Source: Roseovarius faecimaris (GTDB taxonomy: Bacteria; Pseudomonadota; Alphaproteobacteria; Rhodobacterales; Rhodobacteraceae). Taken from it: a stretch of 64,000 nucleotides of DNA. Within the stretch, counting starts at the first letter, position 1, and each line of letters opens with the position of its first letter. The notes beneath the pieces are model-generated. The model was not told the DNA's origin and did not search any database. It worked only from the letters and a program-made list of their open reading frames with translations. Below are positions 18,217 to 27,081 of the stretch, in pieces. The position numbers and the translations under genes are program-made. The stretch spans positions 1,308,501 to 1,372,500 of the forward strand of contig NZ_CP034348.1 of assembly GCF_009762325.1 (NCBI RefSeq), read 5' to 3'.

Positions 18217-19173
18217 GTCGTGGTCGGGGAAGTGGCGGGCGCGTTTGGCGTCAAGATCGAGCGCGAACCCGTGCAGCAGGTTATGGGCCATCAGCCGTTC
18301 GCGCAGGGCCGGGGTGGCGGTGCAGACCTCCGAATAGAAGGCGCGCAGGGCGTCTTGGCCGCCCTCGGCCTCGATCATGGAGAACAGCGCATTCATATTG
18401 ACGCCGGCACCGTCGGCGGTGGGCACGGGCTTCAGCTCGGGGCGGTAGGAGCCGCGGGCGAGGCGGAACTGATAGGCGCCGTGAAACTGCGTCCAGCTTT
18501 TGGCGTGCAGGTGACAGAGGAGCGTGCCGGAGAGGTCGGCGGCGTCGTCGTCCATCTGCCCGTCCTGAAAGGCGTTGTGAATGCGCAGGCTGATCTTGTC
18601 GAGCCCGGTACGCACAAAGACCTTGCCCGCCACATGGCTGAGGAAACCGCCATTGAGAAAGGCGCCATAGGTCGGGTAAATCTCGGCGGTTTGCGCGCGG
18701 CGCGGCTTTTGCTGGCGGGCGAAGCTTTTGAACCAGGTGACCTCGGGCGCGGCGGGGCTGTCGGGGTCGGGTGCCAGCGCCTCGACCGGGCGCACGCGGG
18801 CGCTGAGCACATCGGCCCCGAGGGCGGCCAACTGACCGGGCAGGGGGCTTTGCGGCCAGAGAAATTCATCCACGTCGATATGCGCGAGCCAGTCCACGCC
18901 AGGCCCGCGCCGATAACAGCGGGTGGCGTTGGCGGTCTGGCGGGCCTGATGTTTGTCCGGGCGTTGCTTGCGGCGGCGCCAATAGGCCGCGTCACAGAGG
19001 ATCACGCGGCATTTGGGATGGGCCTTGAGGGCGGCAAAGGCCTCGGGGGTGTCTTCATCGAGATAGATATGCACCCGGTGCGCGCCCAGATCGAGATGAT
19101 GCGCGGCGAAATTCAGGATGTCGCGGGCGGGGGCCTTGATGGTCGAGACCACGCCCCAGGTTGGTTCTGTCAT
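18214..19173 (-). CDS. Glycosyltransferase family 2-like protein
   Basis: The protein has 319 residues. The N-terminus WGVVSTIKAPARDILNFAAH and the HVHIYLDEDTPE-type segment (here HRVHIYLDEDTPE) resemble the Glyco_tranf_2_4 family. The WLAHIDVDEFLWP segment gives the DxD-like metal/nucleotide-sugar site (DVDEF near residue 100). No membrane segment is visible. Downstream are RIHNAFQDG and HLHAKSW, also typical of this family in roseobacters. The sugar donor and acceptor are unknown; a role in surface polysaccharide is a guess. The gene is alone between prfC and the helicase. Confidence 0.75.
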   Translation of the reverse strand: MTEPTWGVVSTIKAPARDILNFAAHHLDLGAHRVHIYLDEDTPEAFAALKAHPKCRVILCDAAYWRRRKQRPDKHQARQTANATRCYRRGPGVDWLAHIDVDEFLWPQSPLPGQLAALGADVLSARVRPVEALAPDPDSPAAPEVTWFKSFARQQKPRRAQTAEIYPTYGAFLNGGFLSHVAGKVFVRTGLDKISLRIHNAFQDGQMDDDAADLSGTLLCHLHAKSWTQFHGAYQFRLARGSYRPELKPVPTADGAGVNMNALFSMIEAEGGQDALRAFYSEVCTATPALRERLMAHNLLHGFALDLDAKRARHFPDHD

Positions 19174-19220
19174 ATGCGCAGGGTGCGATGAGACGGGCGC
19201 CGGTGCAAGACAGAGTTTTG

Positions 19221-19290
19221 TGCCTCCGGCGGGAGTATTTTGGGAACAATGAAAGAGGCAAATATGACTTTCATCGTTCTGGAAATACTC
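19221..19290. repeat. Dispersed repeat copy 2 with a degenerate inverted partner
   Basis: 19221-19255 repeats the 12361-12395 unit with one mismatch. 19268-19290 (CTTTCATCGTTCTGGAAATACTC without the outer part) is an inverted, degenerate copy with 19 of 23 matching positions. Together 19233-19255 and 19268-19290 form a long imperfect stem (GAGTATTT and AACNATGAAAG paired blocks) around a 12-nt loop. The element lies between the stop of prfC and the start of the GT2-like gene, both on the minus strand, and could end or insulate prfC transcription. Confidence 0.75.
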
Positions 19291-19308
19291 ATGCGCCGCC
19301 GGGAGAGG

Positions 19309-20916
19309 TCACACCATCATTTCCTTGGTGGCGGTCAGTTTGATGTCCGGATAGTCGCGCTCGACCCGGTCGATATCCCATTGCAAACGCGTGAGGTAGA
19401 CGACATCGCCATCATGATCGTGCGCGATGTGCTGCTTGTTGGCTTGGGTAAATTTATCAATGGCTTGCCGGTCACCCTTCACCCAGCGGGCCGAGGTGAA
19501 CTGCGATGCCTCGAAGCGCACGGGCAGGCCGTATTCCAGCTCGATCCGGGAGCCGAGCACCTCGAATTGCAGGGCCCCCACGACGCCGACGATAAAGCCC
19601 GAGCCGAAGGCCGGTTTGAAGACCTTGGCCGCCCCTTCTTCGGCGAATTGCATCAGCGCCTTTTCCAGATGCTTGGCTTTCATCGGATCGCCCGCGCGGG
19701 CGGTTTGCAGAAGCTCCGGCGCGAAGGAGGGGATGCCGGTGACGCGCAGCGCCTCGCCCTCGGTCAGGGTGTCGCCGATGCGCAGCTGGCCGTGGTTGGG
19801 GATGCCGATGATATCACCCGCGTAGGCCTCTTCGGCCAGTTCGCGGTCGGAGGCGAGAAACAGCACCGGGTTGGAAATGGCCATCGGTTTCTTGGAGCGC
19901 ACATGGGTCAGTTTCATGCCACGTTTGAAATGGCCCGACGCGAGGCGGACAAAGGCGACGCGGTCGCGGTGCTTGGGGTCCATATTGGCCTGCACCTTGA
20001 AGACAAAGCCGGAAACCTTTGATTCTTCTGGGGAAATCTGGCGCGGCTCGGCGCTTTGCGGCTGTGGTTCGGGGCCGTATTGGGCGATGCCGTTCATCAG
20101 TTCCTTGACGCCGAAGGAGTTGATGGCGGAGCCGAACCAGATCGGCGTCATATGCCCTTCGAGCACCGCCTGGGGGTCCAAGCTGGGCAGAAGCTCGCGC
20201 GCCATTTCGACCTCTTCACGGAGCTGCTCGATCAGGTCGGCGGGCACATGTTCGGCCAGTTTCGGGTCATCAAGGCCCTTGATCTCGATCGACTCGGCCA
20301 CCCGGTTGCGGTCGGCGCGGTCCATCAGTTCCAGCCGGTCGTTCAGAAGGTCATAGCAGCCGATGAAATCGCGCCCCAGCCCGATGGGCCAGGAGGCCGG
20401 TGTGACGTCGATGGCCAGGTTTTCCTGGATCTCGTCGATGATCTCGAACGTGTCGCGGCTTTCGCGGTCCATCTTGTTGCAGAAGGTGAGGATCGGCAGG
20501 TCGCGCAGGCGGCACACCTCGAAGAGCTTTTGCGTCTGGCTTTCCACGCCTTTCGCGCCGTCGATCACCATGACGGCGGCATCGACGGCGGTGAGGGTGC
20601 GATAGGTGTCTTCGGAGAAATCCGAGTGGCCGGGCGTGTCCACAAGATTGAAGCGGAAACTCTTGAAATCAAAGGACATGGCCGAGGCGGAGACAGAAAT
20701 GCCGCGGTCCTTCTCCATCTGCATGAAGTCCGAGCGCGTGCGCCGCGCCTCGCCCTTGGCGCGGACCTGTCCGGCCATCTGGATCGCCCCGCCGAAGAGC
20801 AGGAATTTCTCGGTCAGCGTGGTCTTGCCCGCATCGGGATGCGAGATGATGGCAAAGGTGCGCCGCCGCGCGATCTCGGGCGGCAGGTCAGGGCGGTTTG
20901 AGGCGGTATCCAACAT
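19309..20916 (-). CDS. prfC: Peptide chain release factor 3
   Basis: RF3 (535 residues) is a translational GTPase that recycles RF1/RF2 after peptide release. The start MLDTASNRPDLPPEIARRRT at 20916 fits RF3 N-termini; the long upstream frame is not protein-like. The G motifs are present: SHPDAGKTTLTE (G1), DTPGHSDFSEDTYRTL (G3) and CNKMDRESRD (G4). KDRGISVSASAM is the switch I region. The RF3 C-terminal domain follows (VVGALQFEVLGSRIELEYGL). Length is normal. It is followed on its own strand by the inverted repeat at 19221-19290. Confidence 0.96.
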   Translation of the reverse strand: MLDTASNRPDLPPEIARRRTFAIISHPDAGKTTLTEKFLLFGGAIQMAGQVRAKGEARRTRSDFMQMEKDRGISVSASAMSFDFKSFRFNLVDTPGHSDFSEDTYRTLTAVDAAVMVIDGAKGVESQTQKLFEVCRLRDLPILTFCNKMDRESRDTFEIIDEIQENLAIDVTPASWPIGLGRDFIGCYDLLNDRLELMDRADRNRVAESIEIKGLDDPKLAEHVPADLIEQLREEVEMARELLPSLDPQAVLEGHMTPIWFGSAINSFGVKELMNGIAQYGPEPQPQSAEPRQISPEESKVSGFVFKVQANMDPKHRDRVAFVRLASGHFKRGMKLTHVRSKKPMAISNPVLFLASDRELAEEAYAGDIIGIPNHGQLRIGDTLTEGEALRVTGIPSFAPELLQTARAGDPMKAKHLEKALMQFAEEGAAKVFKPAFGSGFIVGVVGALQFEVLGSRIELEYGLPVRFEASQFTSARWVKGDRQAIDKFTQANKQHIAHDHDGDVVYLTRLQWDIDRVERDYPDIKLTATKEMMV

Positions 20917-20967
20917 GGGGCTGGCTATAGCGGGGAGCCGGGGCGCGCGCAATATGCCCCAAAAGAG

Positions 20968-20996
20968 AACAGGCCCCGGGGAGGGGCCTGTTTTGA
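20968..20996 (-). terminator. Rho-independent terminator of the PG-binding protein gene
   Basis: AACAGGCCCC and GGGGCCTGTT (20968-20977 and 20983-20992) make a perfect 10-bp stem with a 5-nt loop. Read on the minus strand it lies about 20 bp after the stop of the peptidoglycan-binding protein gene and is followed by CTCTTTT. Read on the plus strand it is followed by TTTT as well, so it may work in both directions. Confidence 0.8.
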
Positions 20997-21014
20997 GACG
21001 TCGTGTGTTTGCGT

Positions 21015-22319
21015 CTAGATCTTGCCCGCGCGGCGGCGGTTGCAGTAGCGGGACTGGCCGCGGATGATGTGGCGGCGGGCGTTGCCGGGTGCGCGGCGAA
21101 GGCAGCCGTCGGCGCCGCGCCAGACCTTGCGCTTGGTGGTCGACTTCTTGGTGGTCGTCGAGCTGTTGGCATTGGCGGCGAGCCAGTTGACATAGAGCGT
21201 CTCGGACATGGCATTGAGCGCGCCGAGCTGGTCGGCGGCGAGGTAGCCCGTGGGCGGGATGCCGTTCTTGTACTGCCACTGGGTGAGGCCCGCACGGGTG
21301 CCGGGGCCAAACACGCCATCGACGCCGCGGGTGTTGTAGCCCAGCAGGTTCAGGCGGCGCTGCACCTGGATGCGGCCGGCCTTGTCAAGTTCGAGCGCGG
21401 TCTCGGTCAGGATCGTGCCTTCGGTCATGGCCTTGGGCACGGCGAGTGCCGCGCTGTCGGCGCCCGTATCGGCGGAGGCGGCCAGGGCGGCAGCGGCGGC
21501 CGCGGCAGCCGCGGCGGCGGCGATATCGGCCTCCGTATCGGTGGCGGTATCCTCCATTGCGGCGTCGGAGCCTTCGTCGCCCATGCTGTCGCTCTCGGCC
21601 ATATCCGTGGCGTCCTCCGGGTCATCGGAGCGGGTGATCCAGCTGTCATCGTCGGCGGCGGCGGAATAGGCCAGCATCTCACCGCCCTCGGAGGACAGTT
21701 TCACATTGCCGGTGATGCATTTGAGCTGTGTCGGCCCGGTGTCGAACCGGCCCTGTTGAAAGACCACTTCTTCACAGGTGAAGCTGGCCATCGAGGTTTC
21801 GGCGACGATCGCGTTATGCAGCTTCTGGGCGGTGGCCATGTCGACCTCGATCTCCATGTAGTTGCCCACGCCGAGAGCGCCGCCGGGCACGAAGCCGGAT
21901 TTGTAGAACGGGCAATCGTCGGGATTCTTCTCGGCCAGACCGTCGAAGCGGATGCTCACCAGTGCCTCGACCGCGCCGCCATCGACATCCGATTTGTAGA
22001 GCAGAGAGCTTGGCAGGCAGAGCTTGTAGGTCTTGGCGTCGAAATCATAGGTCAGCTCGCGGATGGGCAGAGCGCCGGTGATGTTCGAGATGTCCATCGG
22101 CTGTCCGGCAAGCTGGGCGGCGAGGCTTTGGGCCTGCGCGGCATCGACCTGATCGGAGAGCTGTTCGGCCACTTGATCTTGGGTCTGACCGGCGCCGACC
22201 TGTAGCTTGACCACATCCGTGGCGCTGAGCGAGCTCAGGTCCTGCGCGGCGGCGGCCCCGGCCAGCGTGACGGAAAGCAGACCGGCCATGGGCAGGGTCA
22301 GGTTTGGAAAATGCGTCAT
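21015..22319 (-). CDS. Secreted protein with C-terminal peptidoglycan-binding domain
   Basis: The protein has 434 residues. The start at 22319 gives a signal peptide (MTHFPNLTLPMAGLLSVTLAGAAAAQ). A first domain of about 200 residues contains several Cys. It is followed by an acidic stretch, a run of about 12 alanines (near residue 285) and an Ala-rich linker. Then comes a PG_binding_1 domain (IQVQRRLNLLGYNTRGVDG, FGPGTRAGLTQWQ). The tail is basic and Cys-containing. A periplasmic protein binding the cell wall is likely; no catalytic domain is recognised. Confidence 0.8.
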   Translation of the reverse strand: MTHFPNLTLPMAGLLSVTLAGAAAAQDLSSLSATDVVKLQVGAGQTQDQVAEQLSDQVDAAQAQSLAAQLAGQPMDISNITGALPIRELTYDFDAKTYKLCLPSSLLYKSDVDGGAVEALVSIRFDGLAEKNPDDCPFYKSGFVPGGALGVGNYMEIEVDMATAQKLHNAIVAETSMASFTCEEVVFQQGRFDTGPTQLKCITGNVKLSSEGGEMLAYSAAADDDSWITRSDDPEDATDMAESDSMGDEGSDAAMEDTATDTEADIAAAAAAAAAAAALAASADTGADSAALAVPKAMTEGTILTETALELDKAGRIQVQRRLNLLGYNTRGVDGVFGPGTRAGLTQWQYKNGIPPTGYLAADQLGALNAMSETLYVNWLAANANSSTTTKKSTTKRKVWRGADGCLRRAPGNARRHIIRGQSRYCNRRRAGKI

Positions 22320-22418
22320 ATTCAATCCCCAGGGTTTGCAATCGTTCCCAGAGTAGAGCGGGGCTCGCCGGGGAATCAAGGTTTTTGACGGAAACCGTGT
22401 GTTGCCGCGTGAAAAGGC

Positions 22419-23432
22419 TCAGCGGGTGGAGGCGCGGCGCAGGAGTTCGGCCGCATCGAGATGATCCAGCAGCGCCTCGTTCACCTCGTAATCGAAATAG
22501 GGGCGCGCCTCGTGACCGGGCAGGGCGGGTGCCAGCGCGTTGGAGATATCCTGGGGCAGAACCTCGCGCGTGCGGGTGTCCACCAGCAGCGTTTCGGCGG
22601 CGATGCCTTCGGCATAGATGATCTGGTGCTCATCGAAAAGCAGCTGAAAATAATCGACAAATCCGCCTTCTTCGCGCACCACCGAGCCGCCATTGACCAG
22701 GTGGCGCGCCCGCACCAGCACTTCGGAGCGGCCCGCGCCGAGCTTGTCGGAGCGCTGATAGATGAACAGCCGGTGGTCGGGGCTGACCAGCAGGTCGTTT
22801 TCATTGTGCAGCGCCCCGGCGCGGATGCGGATCGGGGCAAACTCGCCCACCGCGCGGGCGGTGGATTGGCCGATCCAGCGCAGTTCCTGAATGCCGTCAT
22901 CGCGGGTGAGAATCTTGTCGCCCGCTGTCAGGTCTTCCACCGGCTTCTGCGCGCCGGAGGCCAGGGTGATATGGGTGCCCCGGGTGAAGGACACACAAGC
23001 GACTTCGGCGAATTTCTGGCGGGCAATCCCGCGGTCGATGCCAACCAGCGCATAGCCAAGACGCGGGGTGATCGGGGCCAGAGGCAAGACATAGACATCG
23101 GCCACGTTGTTTTGTCCGTCCACCTCGACCAGCATGAGAAGCTCGGTGGTCTGCCCGTTGGTCGACATAAGGGTGAGGCAGCTGTCGAGATAGACCTGCG
23201 CACCGTCCCGGCCGAGATCCGTCTCGGGGTGGATGGTGAAATGCCCCGCCGCGTCCGAGACCAGCGACAGACGATAGGTGCGTGCATTGCGGCGTAGCTC
23301 ATAAAGGTCATCGAGGTCGAGCTCATCGGCAAACGAGATCGCATCGCCCAGATTGGCGCCGTTCACAACGGTGAAATCCAGCGCCTGATAGACGCGGATG
23401 GATTGAGCCGGTTTGGATGCGCTGTGTGACAT
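22419..23432 (-). CDS. Hint-domain protein
   Basis: The protein has 337 residues, starting MSHSASKPAQSIRVYQ at 23432. A Hint_2-type domain begins near residue 146 with VACVSFTRGTHITLASG, then VEDLTAGDKILTRDDGIQ and HRLFIY with VSPD before it. This is the autoprocessing Hedgehog/intein fold. The N-terminal Cys-Ser/Thr region is kept, but there is no C-terminal Asn extein junction as in inteins. The first 140 residues are acidic and unrecognised. Such proteins are abundant in Rhodobacteraceae and often secreted; function and cleavage are unproven. Confidence 0.85.
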   Translation of the reverse strand: MSHSASKPAQSIRVYQALDFTVVNGANLGDAISFADELDLDDLYELRRNARTYRLSLVSDAAGHFTIHPETDLGRDGAQVYLDSCLTLMSTNGQTTELLMLVEVDGQNNVADVYVLPLAPITPRLGYALVGIDRGIARQKFAEVACVSFTRGTHITLASGAQKPVEDLTAGDKILTRDDGIQELRWIGQSTARAVGEFAPIRIRAGALHNENDLLVSPDHRLFIYQRSDKLGAGRSEVLVRARHLVNGGSVVREEGGFVDYFQLLFDEHQIIYAEGIAAETLLVDTRTREVLPQDISNALAPALPGHEARPYFDYEVNEALLDHLDAAELLRRASTR

Positions 23433-23587
23433 GCGTGTACCGATAACCAACGGGAACGGGGCCAATGCGGCGTTAAGCGTGATCTCTACGGTATGATTAT
23501 GGCAGCAACGGGTCAACGACCGGGTGTTTTGCTGGCAAGCCGGGCGGGTTCAGTGCTAGGGCTTGGGAAAACCAAGGGAGTGATCGC

Positions 23588-24367
23588 ATGGATTTGGGAA
23601 TCAAGGGAAAACGCGCGCTGGTCTGCGCGTCGAGCAAGGGTCTGGGCCTGGGCTGTGCGCGGGCGCTGGCGGAGGCGGGCGTGAGCCTGGTGATGAACGC
23701 GCGCGGCGCGGAGGCGCTGGAGGCGTCGGCGCAGGCCATTCGCGACGATTTCGGGGTCGAGGTCGTGACCGTGGCGGCGGATGTCACCACCGAGGAGGGC
23801 CGTGCCGAGGTGCTGGCCGCGGCGGGCGATGTGGACATTCTGGTGACCAATGCAGGCGGGCCGCCGCCGGGCATGTGGAACGACTGGGACCGCGACGATT
23901 TCATCGCCGCGCTGGATGCCAACATGCTGACCCCGATCGCCTTCATGAAGGCGCTGCTGCCCGGCATGATGGAGCGCGGCTGGGGCCGGGTGGTCAATAT
24001 CACCTCGGTCTCGGTCAAGTCGCCCATTGCCGTGCTGGGGCTCAGCAACTCGGCGCGGGCCGGGCTGACGGGCTATGTGGCGGGCACGGCGCGGCAGGTG
24101 GCGGGCAAGGGGGTGAATATCAACAACCTGCTGCCCGGCATTCATGCGACCGACCGCGCCGTGGCGCTGGATACCGGCGTGACCAAGGCACAGGGGATCA
24201 CGATGGAAGAGGCCAAGGCGCAGCGCTGTGCCACGATCCCGGTGGGCCGCTATGGCACGATCGAGGAGTTCGGGGCCACCTGCGCCTTCATGTGCTCGCA
24301 GCATGCGGGGTTCATGGTGGGGCAGAACGTGCTGCTGGATGGCGGCGCTGTAAACACCACGATGTAA
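23588..24367 (+). CDS. SDR-family protein with atypical active site
   Basis: The protein has 259 residues with a Rossmann fold: the NAD(P) loop is CASSKGLGLGCARALAEAG and the NAG motif is ILVTNAGGPPPG. The expected Ser/Tyr/Lys set is altered: the usual YxxxK position reads LSNSARAGLTGY. This resembles the beta-ketoacyl reductase-like subgroup that lacks a perfect catalytic tetrad. The C-terminus FMVGQNVLLDGGAVNTTM is standard for SDRs. The reaction is unknown. The AlkC-like gene follows after 4 bp. Confidence 0.85.
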   Translation: MDLGIKGKRALVCASSKGLGLGCARALAEAGVSLVMNARGAEALEASAQAIRDDFGVEVVTVAADVTTEEGRAEVLAAAGDVDILVTNAGGPPPGMWNDWDRDDFIAALDANMLTPIAFMKALLPGMMERGWGRVVNITSVSVKSPIAVLGLSNSARAGLTGYVAGTARQVAGKGVNINNLLPGIHATDRAVALDTGVTKAQGITMEEAKAQRCATIPVGRYGTIEEFGATCAFMCSQHAGFMVGQNVLLDGGAVNTTM

Positions 24368-24371
24368 GCCT

Positions 24372-25487
24372 TTGTCTCAGAAAGGGTTTTCCCTCAAAGA
24401 CCAGCTGTTCAATGCGGAAAAGATCGCCTGGCTGGCCGGGCGGTTTCAGCCACCTTTTGACGCGGCAGGCTTTGAGGCGGAGGTCATGGCGCGGCTGCCC
24501 GAGCTGGAGCTGAAAGCGCGCATCGCCTGGATTGCCGACTGTCTGGGGCGGCATTTGCCGGCGGCTTTTCCGGAGGCGGTGGCGGTGATCCGGGCTGCTT
24601 TGCCTCCACCGCTGGATCCGACATTGCGCGACGATGATTTCGGCGACTTCATCTTTGCGCCTCTCGGGGAATTTGCCGTCTGGGCCGGGCTGGAGGATCA
24701 TCCCGATCTGCTGCTTGATCTGCTCGAAGATCTGACGCAGCGGTTTTCGATGGAATGGGCGATCCGGCCCGTGCTGAACCGCTGGCCCGAGAGGGCGATG
24801 GCGCGGATGCAGGTCTGGGCGGAGCACGAGCATTATCATGTCCGGCGGCTGGTGAGCGAAGGGACGCGGCCAAACCTGCCCTGGGGGATGGGGGTGTGCC
24901 TGACCCCCGGTGCGGCGCTGCCGCTGTTGGATGAGCTCTATGCGGATCGCGCGCGATTTGTGACAAGATCGGTCGCCAACCATTTGAATGATATATCAAA
25001 AAGTGACCCCGCCCTGGTTGTGTCGAAGCTGGAAAACTGGCGCGATGAGGGTCGGGCCGTGGCGGATGAGCTTGACTGGATCACCCGCCACGCGCTCCGC
25101 GGGCTGGTCAAGGCGGGCCATCCCGGGGCGCTGCGCCTTTTGGGCTATGATCCGGAAGCAGAGATCGCGGCGCGGCTGAGGCCGGAGCCTGCGGTGTTGC
25201 CGCTGGGTGAGGTGCTGCAGATCGGAGTTGAACTGACCGGCCCGCCGCACCTGCCGGTGATGGTGGATTACGTGCTGCACCTGCACCGGACAGGTGGTGC
25301 ACCGGGGCGCAAGGTGTTCAAGCTCAAACAGGCCCGGCTCGATGCGCGGGGGCGGTTGAGCCTGATCAAAGCGCAGCGGATCGCGGCGGGGCTGTCCACC
25401 TATCGGGTCGAGCCGGGACCGCACCGGATCAGTGTGCAGGTCAACGGCGTGATGCGCGCGGAGGCCGCGTTTGACATCACCGGGTAA
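24372..25487 (+). CDS. DNA alkylation repair protein, AlkC-like
   Basis: The protein has 371 residues from a TTG start at 24372. The N-terminal and central parts are helical HEAT-like repeats (NHLNDISKSDPALVVSKLENW, then WITRHALRGLVKAGHPGALRLL). The last 100 residues are beta-rich (LPVMVDYVLHLHRTGGAPGRK onward) and fit the Ig-like C-terminal domain of AlkC glycosylases. AlkC excises 3-methyladenine from alkylated DNA and the Ig-like domain contacts DNA. The gene is closely spaced after the SDR. I am confident of the HEAT-glycosylase superfamily and fairly confident of AlkC. Confidence 0.82.
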   Translation: MSQKGFSLKDQLFNAEKIAWLAGRFQPPFDAAGFEAEVMARLPELELKARIAWIADCLGRHLPAAFPEAVAVIRAALPPPLDPTLRDDDFGDFIFAPLGEFAVWAGLEDHPDLLLDLLEDLTQRFSMEWAIRPVLNRWPERAMARMQVWAEHEHYHVRRLVSEGTRPNLPWGMGVCLTPGAALPLLDELYADRARFVTRSVANHLNDISKSDPALVVSKLENWRDEGRAVADELDWITRHALRGLVKAGHPGALRLLGYDPEAEIAARLRPEPAVLPLGEVLQIGVELTGPPHLPVMVDYVLHLHRTGGAPGRKVFKLKQARLDARGRLSLIKAQRIAAGLSTYRVEPGPHRISVQVNGVMRAEAAFDITG

Positions 25488-25594
25488 ACACGCCGGATCA
25501 CATTGCCGTTGGGCGGCTGATTTGGCGATGGCGCGTGGCGTGCAAGCTGATAAGGAGGCGGGATGACACCTCTGTAATCTGGATTAAGAACGCC

Positions 25595-26965
25595 ATGCAA
25601 GATATTGCCCTTGTTTTGATTTTCATGATTACCATTGTGGCCAGCCTGGCGGTTGCCCCGCGCCGGGCCACGGTGGAGGGTTTCTTTGGCGGACAGAGCG
25701 CCACGGGACAGGCGCCCGGGCTGTGGATGCTGGTGCTGAGCCAGGTGACCACCTGGATTTTCGCCCGCTCGCTGATGAACGCCGCGATCCTGGGGTATTT
25801 CTACGGCATCTGGGGCGTGCTGGCCTATACGGCCTATTATGGCTCGTTTCTGACCGGGGGGTTCGTGGTCGGGCGGCTGCGCGCGAAGGGCGCGCGGTCG
25901 GTGCAGGATTGGCTGACCGGGCGCTTTGGCGCGGTGGGCGGCGCCTGTTACAACCTCGTGATCGCGCTCCGGCTATTGTCGGAGGTTTTTGCCAACCTGC
26001 TGGTGGTCGGCCTGATCTTTGCCGCCGCCCTGCCGGAGGTGCCCGGGGCGGGGACCGGGGCGATCGTGATCGTCGCGGTGCTGGCGCTGGCCTATAGCGC
26101 TTGGGGTGGGCTGAGTGCCGCGCTGAGGACGGATGTATTGCAGATGGGGGTGTTCCTGGTGGTCTTTGCCGCCGCATTTGTCGCCTTGCTGACAAGCCCG
26201 GGGTTTGACCTGGGCGCGGTGCTGACCGCGCCGGGGACATCCGGGGCGTGGAACGGGCAGGTGCTTCTGCTGGTTGCGTTTTTGCAGGTGTTTTCCTACC
26301 CGGTGCATGATCCGGTGATGATGGACCGTGGCTTTCTCGCGGATGCGGAAACAACGCGGCGGTCCTTCCTGCATGCATTCTGGCTGTCGTCGCTGTGTAT
26401 TCTGGCCTTCGGGATGTTCGGTATTCAGGCCGGGCTGGTGGGGGCGGCCTATGAGGGCGAGCTTCTGGGCACCTGGGCGCAGATGTTCCCGCCCTGGCTT
26501 TATGCGGCGCTGCTGGTGTCGCTGCTCATCAGCGCGCTCAGCACGCTTGATTCGGCGCTTTCCTCTTCGGCGCGGCTGGTGGTGGAGGAGCTGCGGCTTG
26601 CCCCGCGCAGCCTGGCCGCGGGGCGCTGGGCGATGCTGGGCTTTGCCGGGCTTGGCACGGGTCTGACGCTGTGGGGCAATCAGAGCCTCTTTGACGCCGT
26701 GGCGGTCAGCGGCACCGCAAGCCTGTTTCTGACGCCGGTGCTGGTGGTGGGGCTGGTGATGGGCCGCGAGATCCGGCTCTGGGCCTATCTTGTCGCCTTT
26801 GGGTCCGCGATGCTGGGGGCGTTGGCCTATTTCGCGCGCGATGGCCTGTTTGCGCCGCTCCTGCCGGAGGCGCATAAATACGAGCAATTGCTGGTGATCT
26901 GCCTGTGTGTTCTGGCTGTCGGTTTCCTGGCCAGCTTCGCCGGTGCGCGCCGCACCCCGTCCTGA
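25595..26965 (+). CDS. Sodium:solute symporter (SSS family)
   Basis: The protein has 456 residues and about 13 transmembrane helices. The start at 25595 (MQDIALVLIFMI) puts the first helix at the N-terminus. SSS-family traits are GYFYGIWGVLAYTAYYGSFL in helices 2-3, VQDWLTGRFG (near residue 105), AYSAWGGLSAALRTDVLQMG (helix 6) and SLLISALSTLDSALSSSARL (helix 8 region with the Na2-site serines). The substrate cannot be told from sequence. The gene is followed by a repeat-like segment and an ABC ATPase gene. Confidence 0.85.
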   Translation: MQDIALVLIFMITIVASLAVAPRRATVEGFFGGQSATGQAPGLWMLVLSQVTTWIFARSLMNAAILGYFYGIWGVLAYTAYYGSFLTGGFVVGRLRAKGARSVQDWLTGRFGAVGGACYNLVIALRLLSEVFANLLVVGLIFAAALPEVPGAGTGAIVIVAVLALAYSAWGGLSAALRTDVLQMGVFLVVFAAAFVALLTSPGFDLGAVLTAPGTSGAWNGQVLLLVAFLQVFSYPVHDPVMMDRGFLADAETTRRSFLHAFWLSSLCILAFGMFGIQAGLVGAAYEGELLGTWAQMFPPWLYAALLVSLLISALSTLDSALSSSARLVVEELRLAPRSLAAGRWAMLGFAGLGTGLTLWGNQSLFDAVAVSGTASLFLTPVLVVGLVMGREIRLWAYLVAFGSAMLGALAYFARDGLFAPLLPEAHKYEQLLVICLCVLAVGFLASFAGARRTPS

Positions 26966-26969
26966 TCCT

Positions 26970-26991
26970 GCGTCTTTTTGGCAAAAATACC
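26970..26991. repeat. Divergent relative of the dispersed repeat
   Basis: The minus strand of this segment reads GGTATTTTTGCC followed by AAAAAGA. It shares the GTATTTT core with the 12361/19221 repeat family but lacks the CTCCGGCGGGAG part. It lies just after the symporter stop. It may be a decayed or variant member; the match is short, so this is tentative. Confidence 0.35.
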
Positions 26992-27081
26992 CATCGCGCC
27001 CACACTTGCACCGGGCGGGCGGGGTTGGTATTGCGCTCGTCGAATGCCCGAGTAAAGTAATCGGGAAAACACGAGGCGCGC

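Noticed and set aside
20917..21279. N-terminal extension of prfC up to 21279
   Set aside because: Arg/His/Pro-rich, non-conserved, and it crosses the terminator of the upstream gene.
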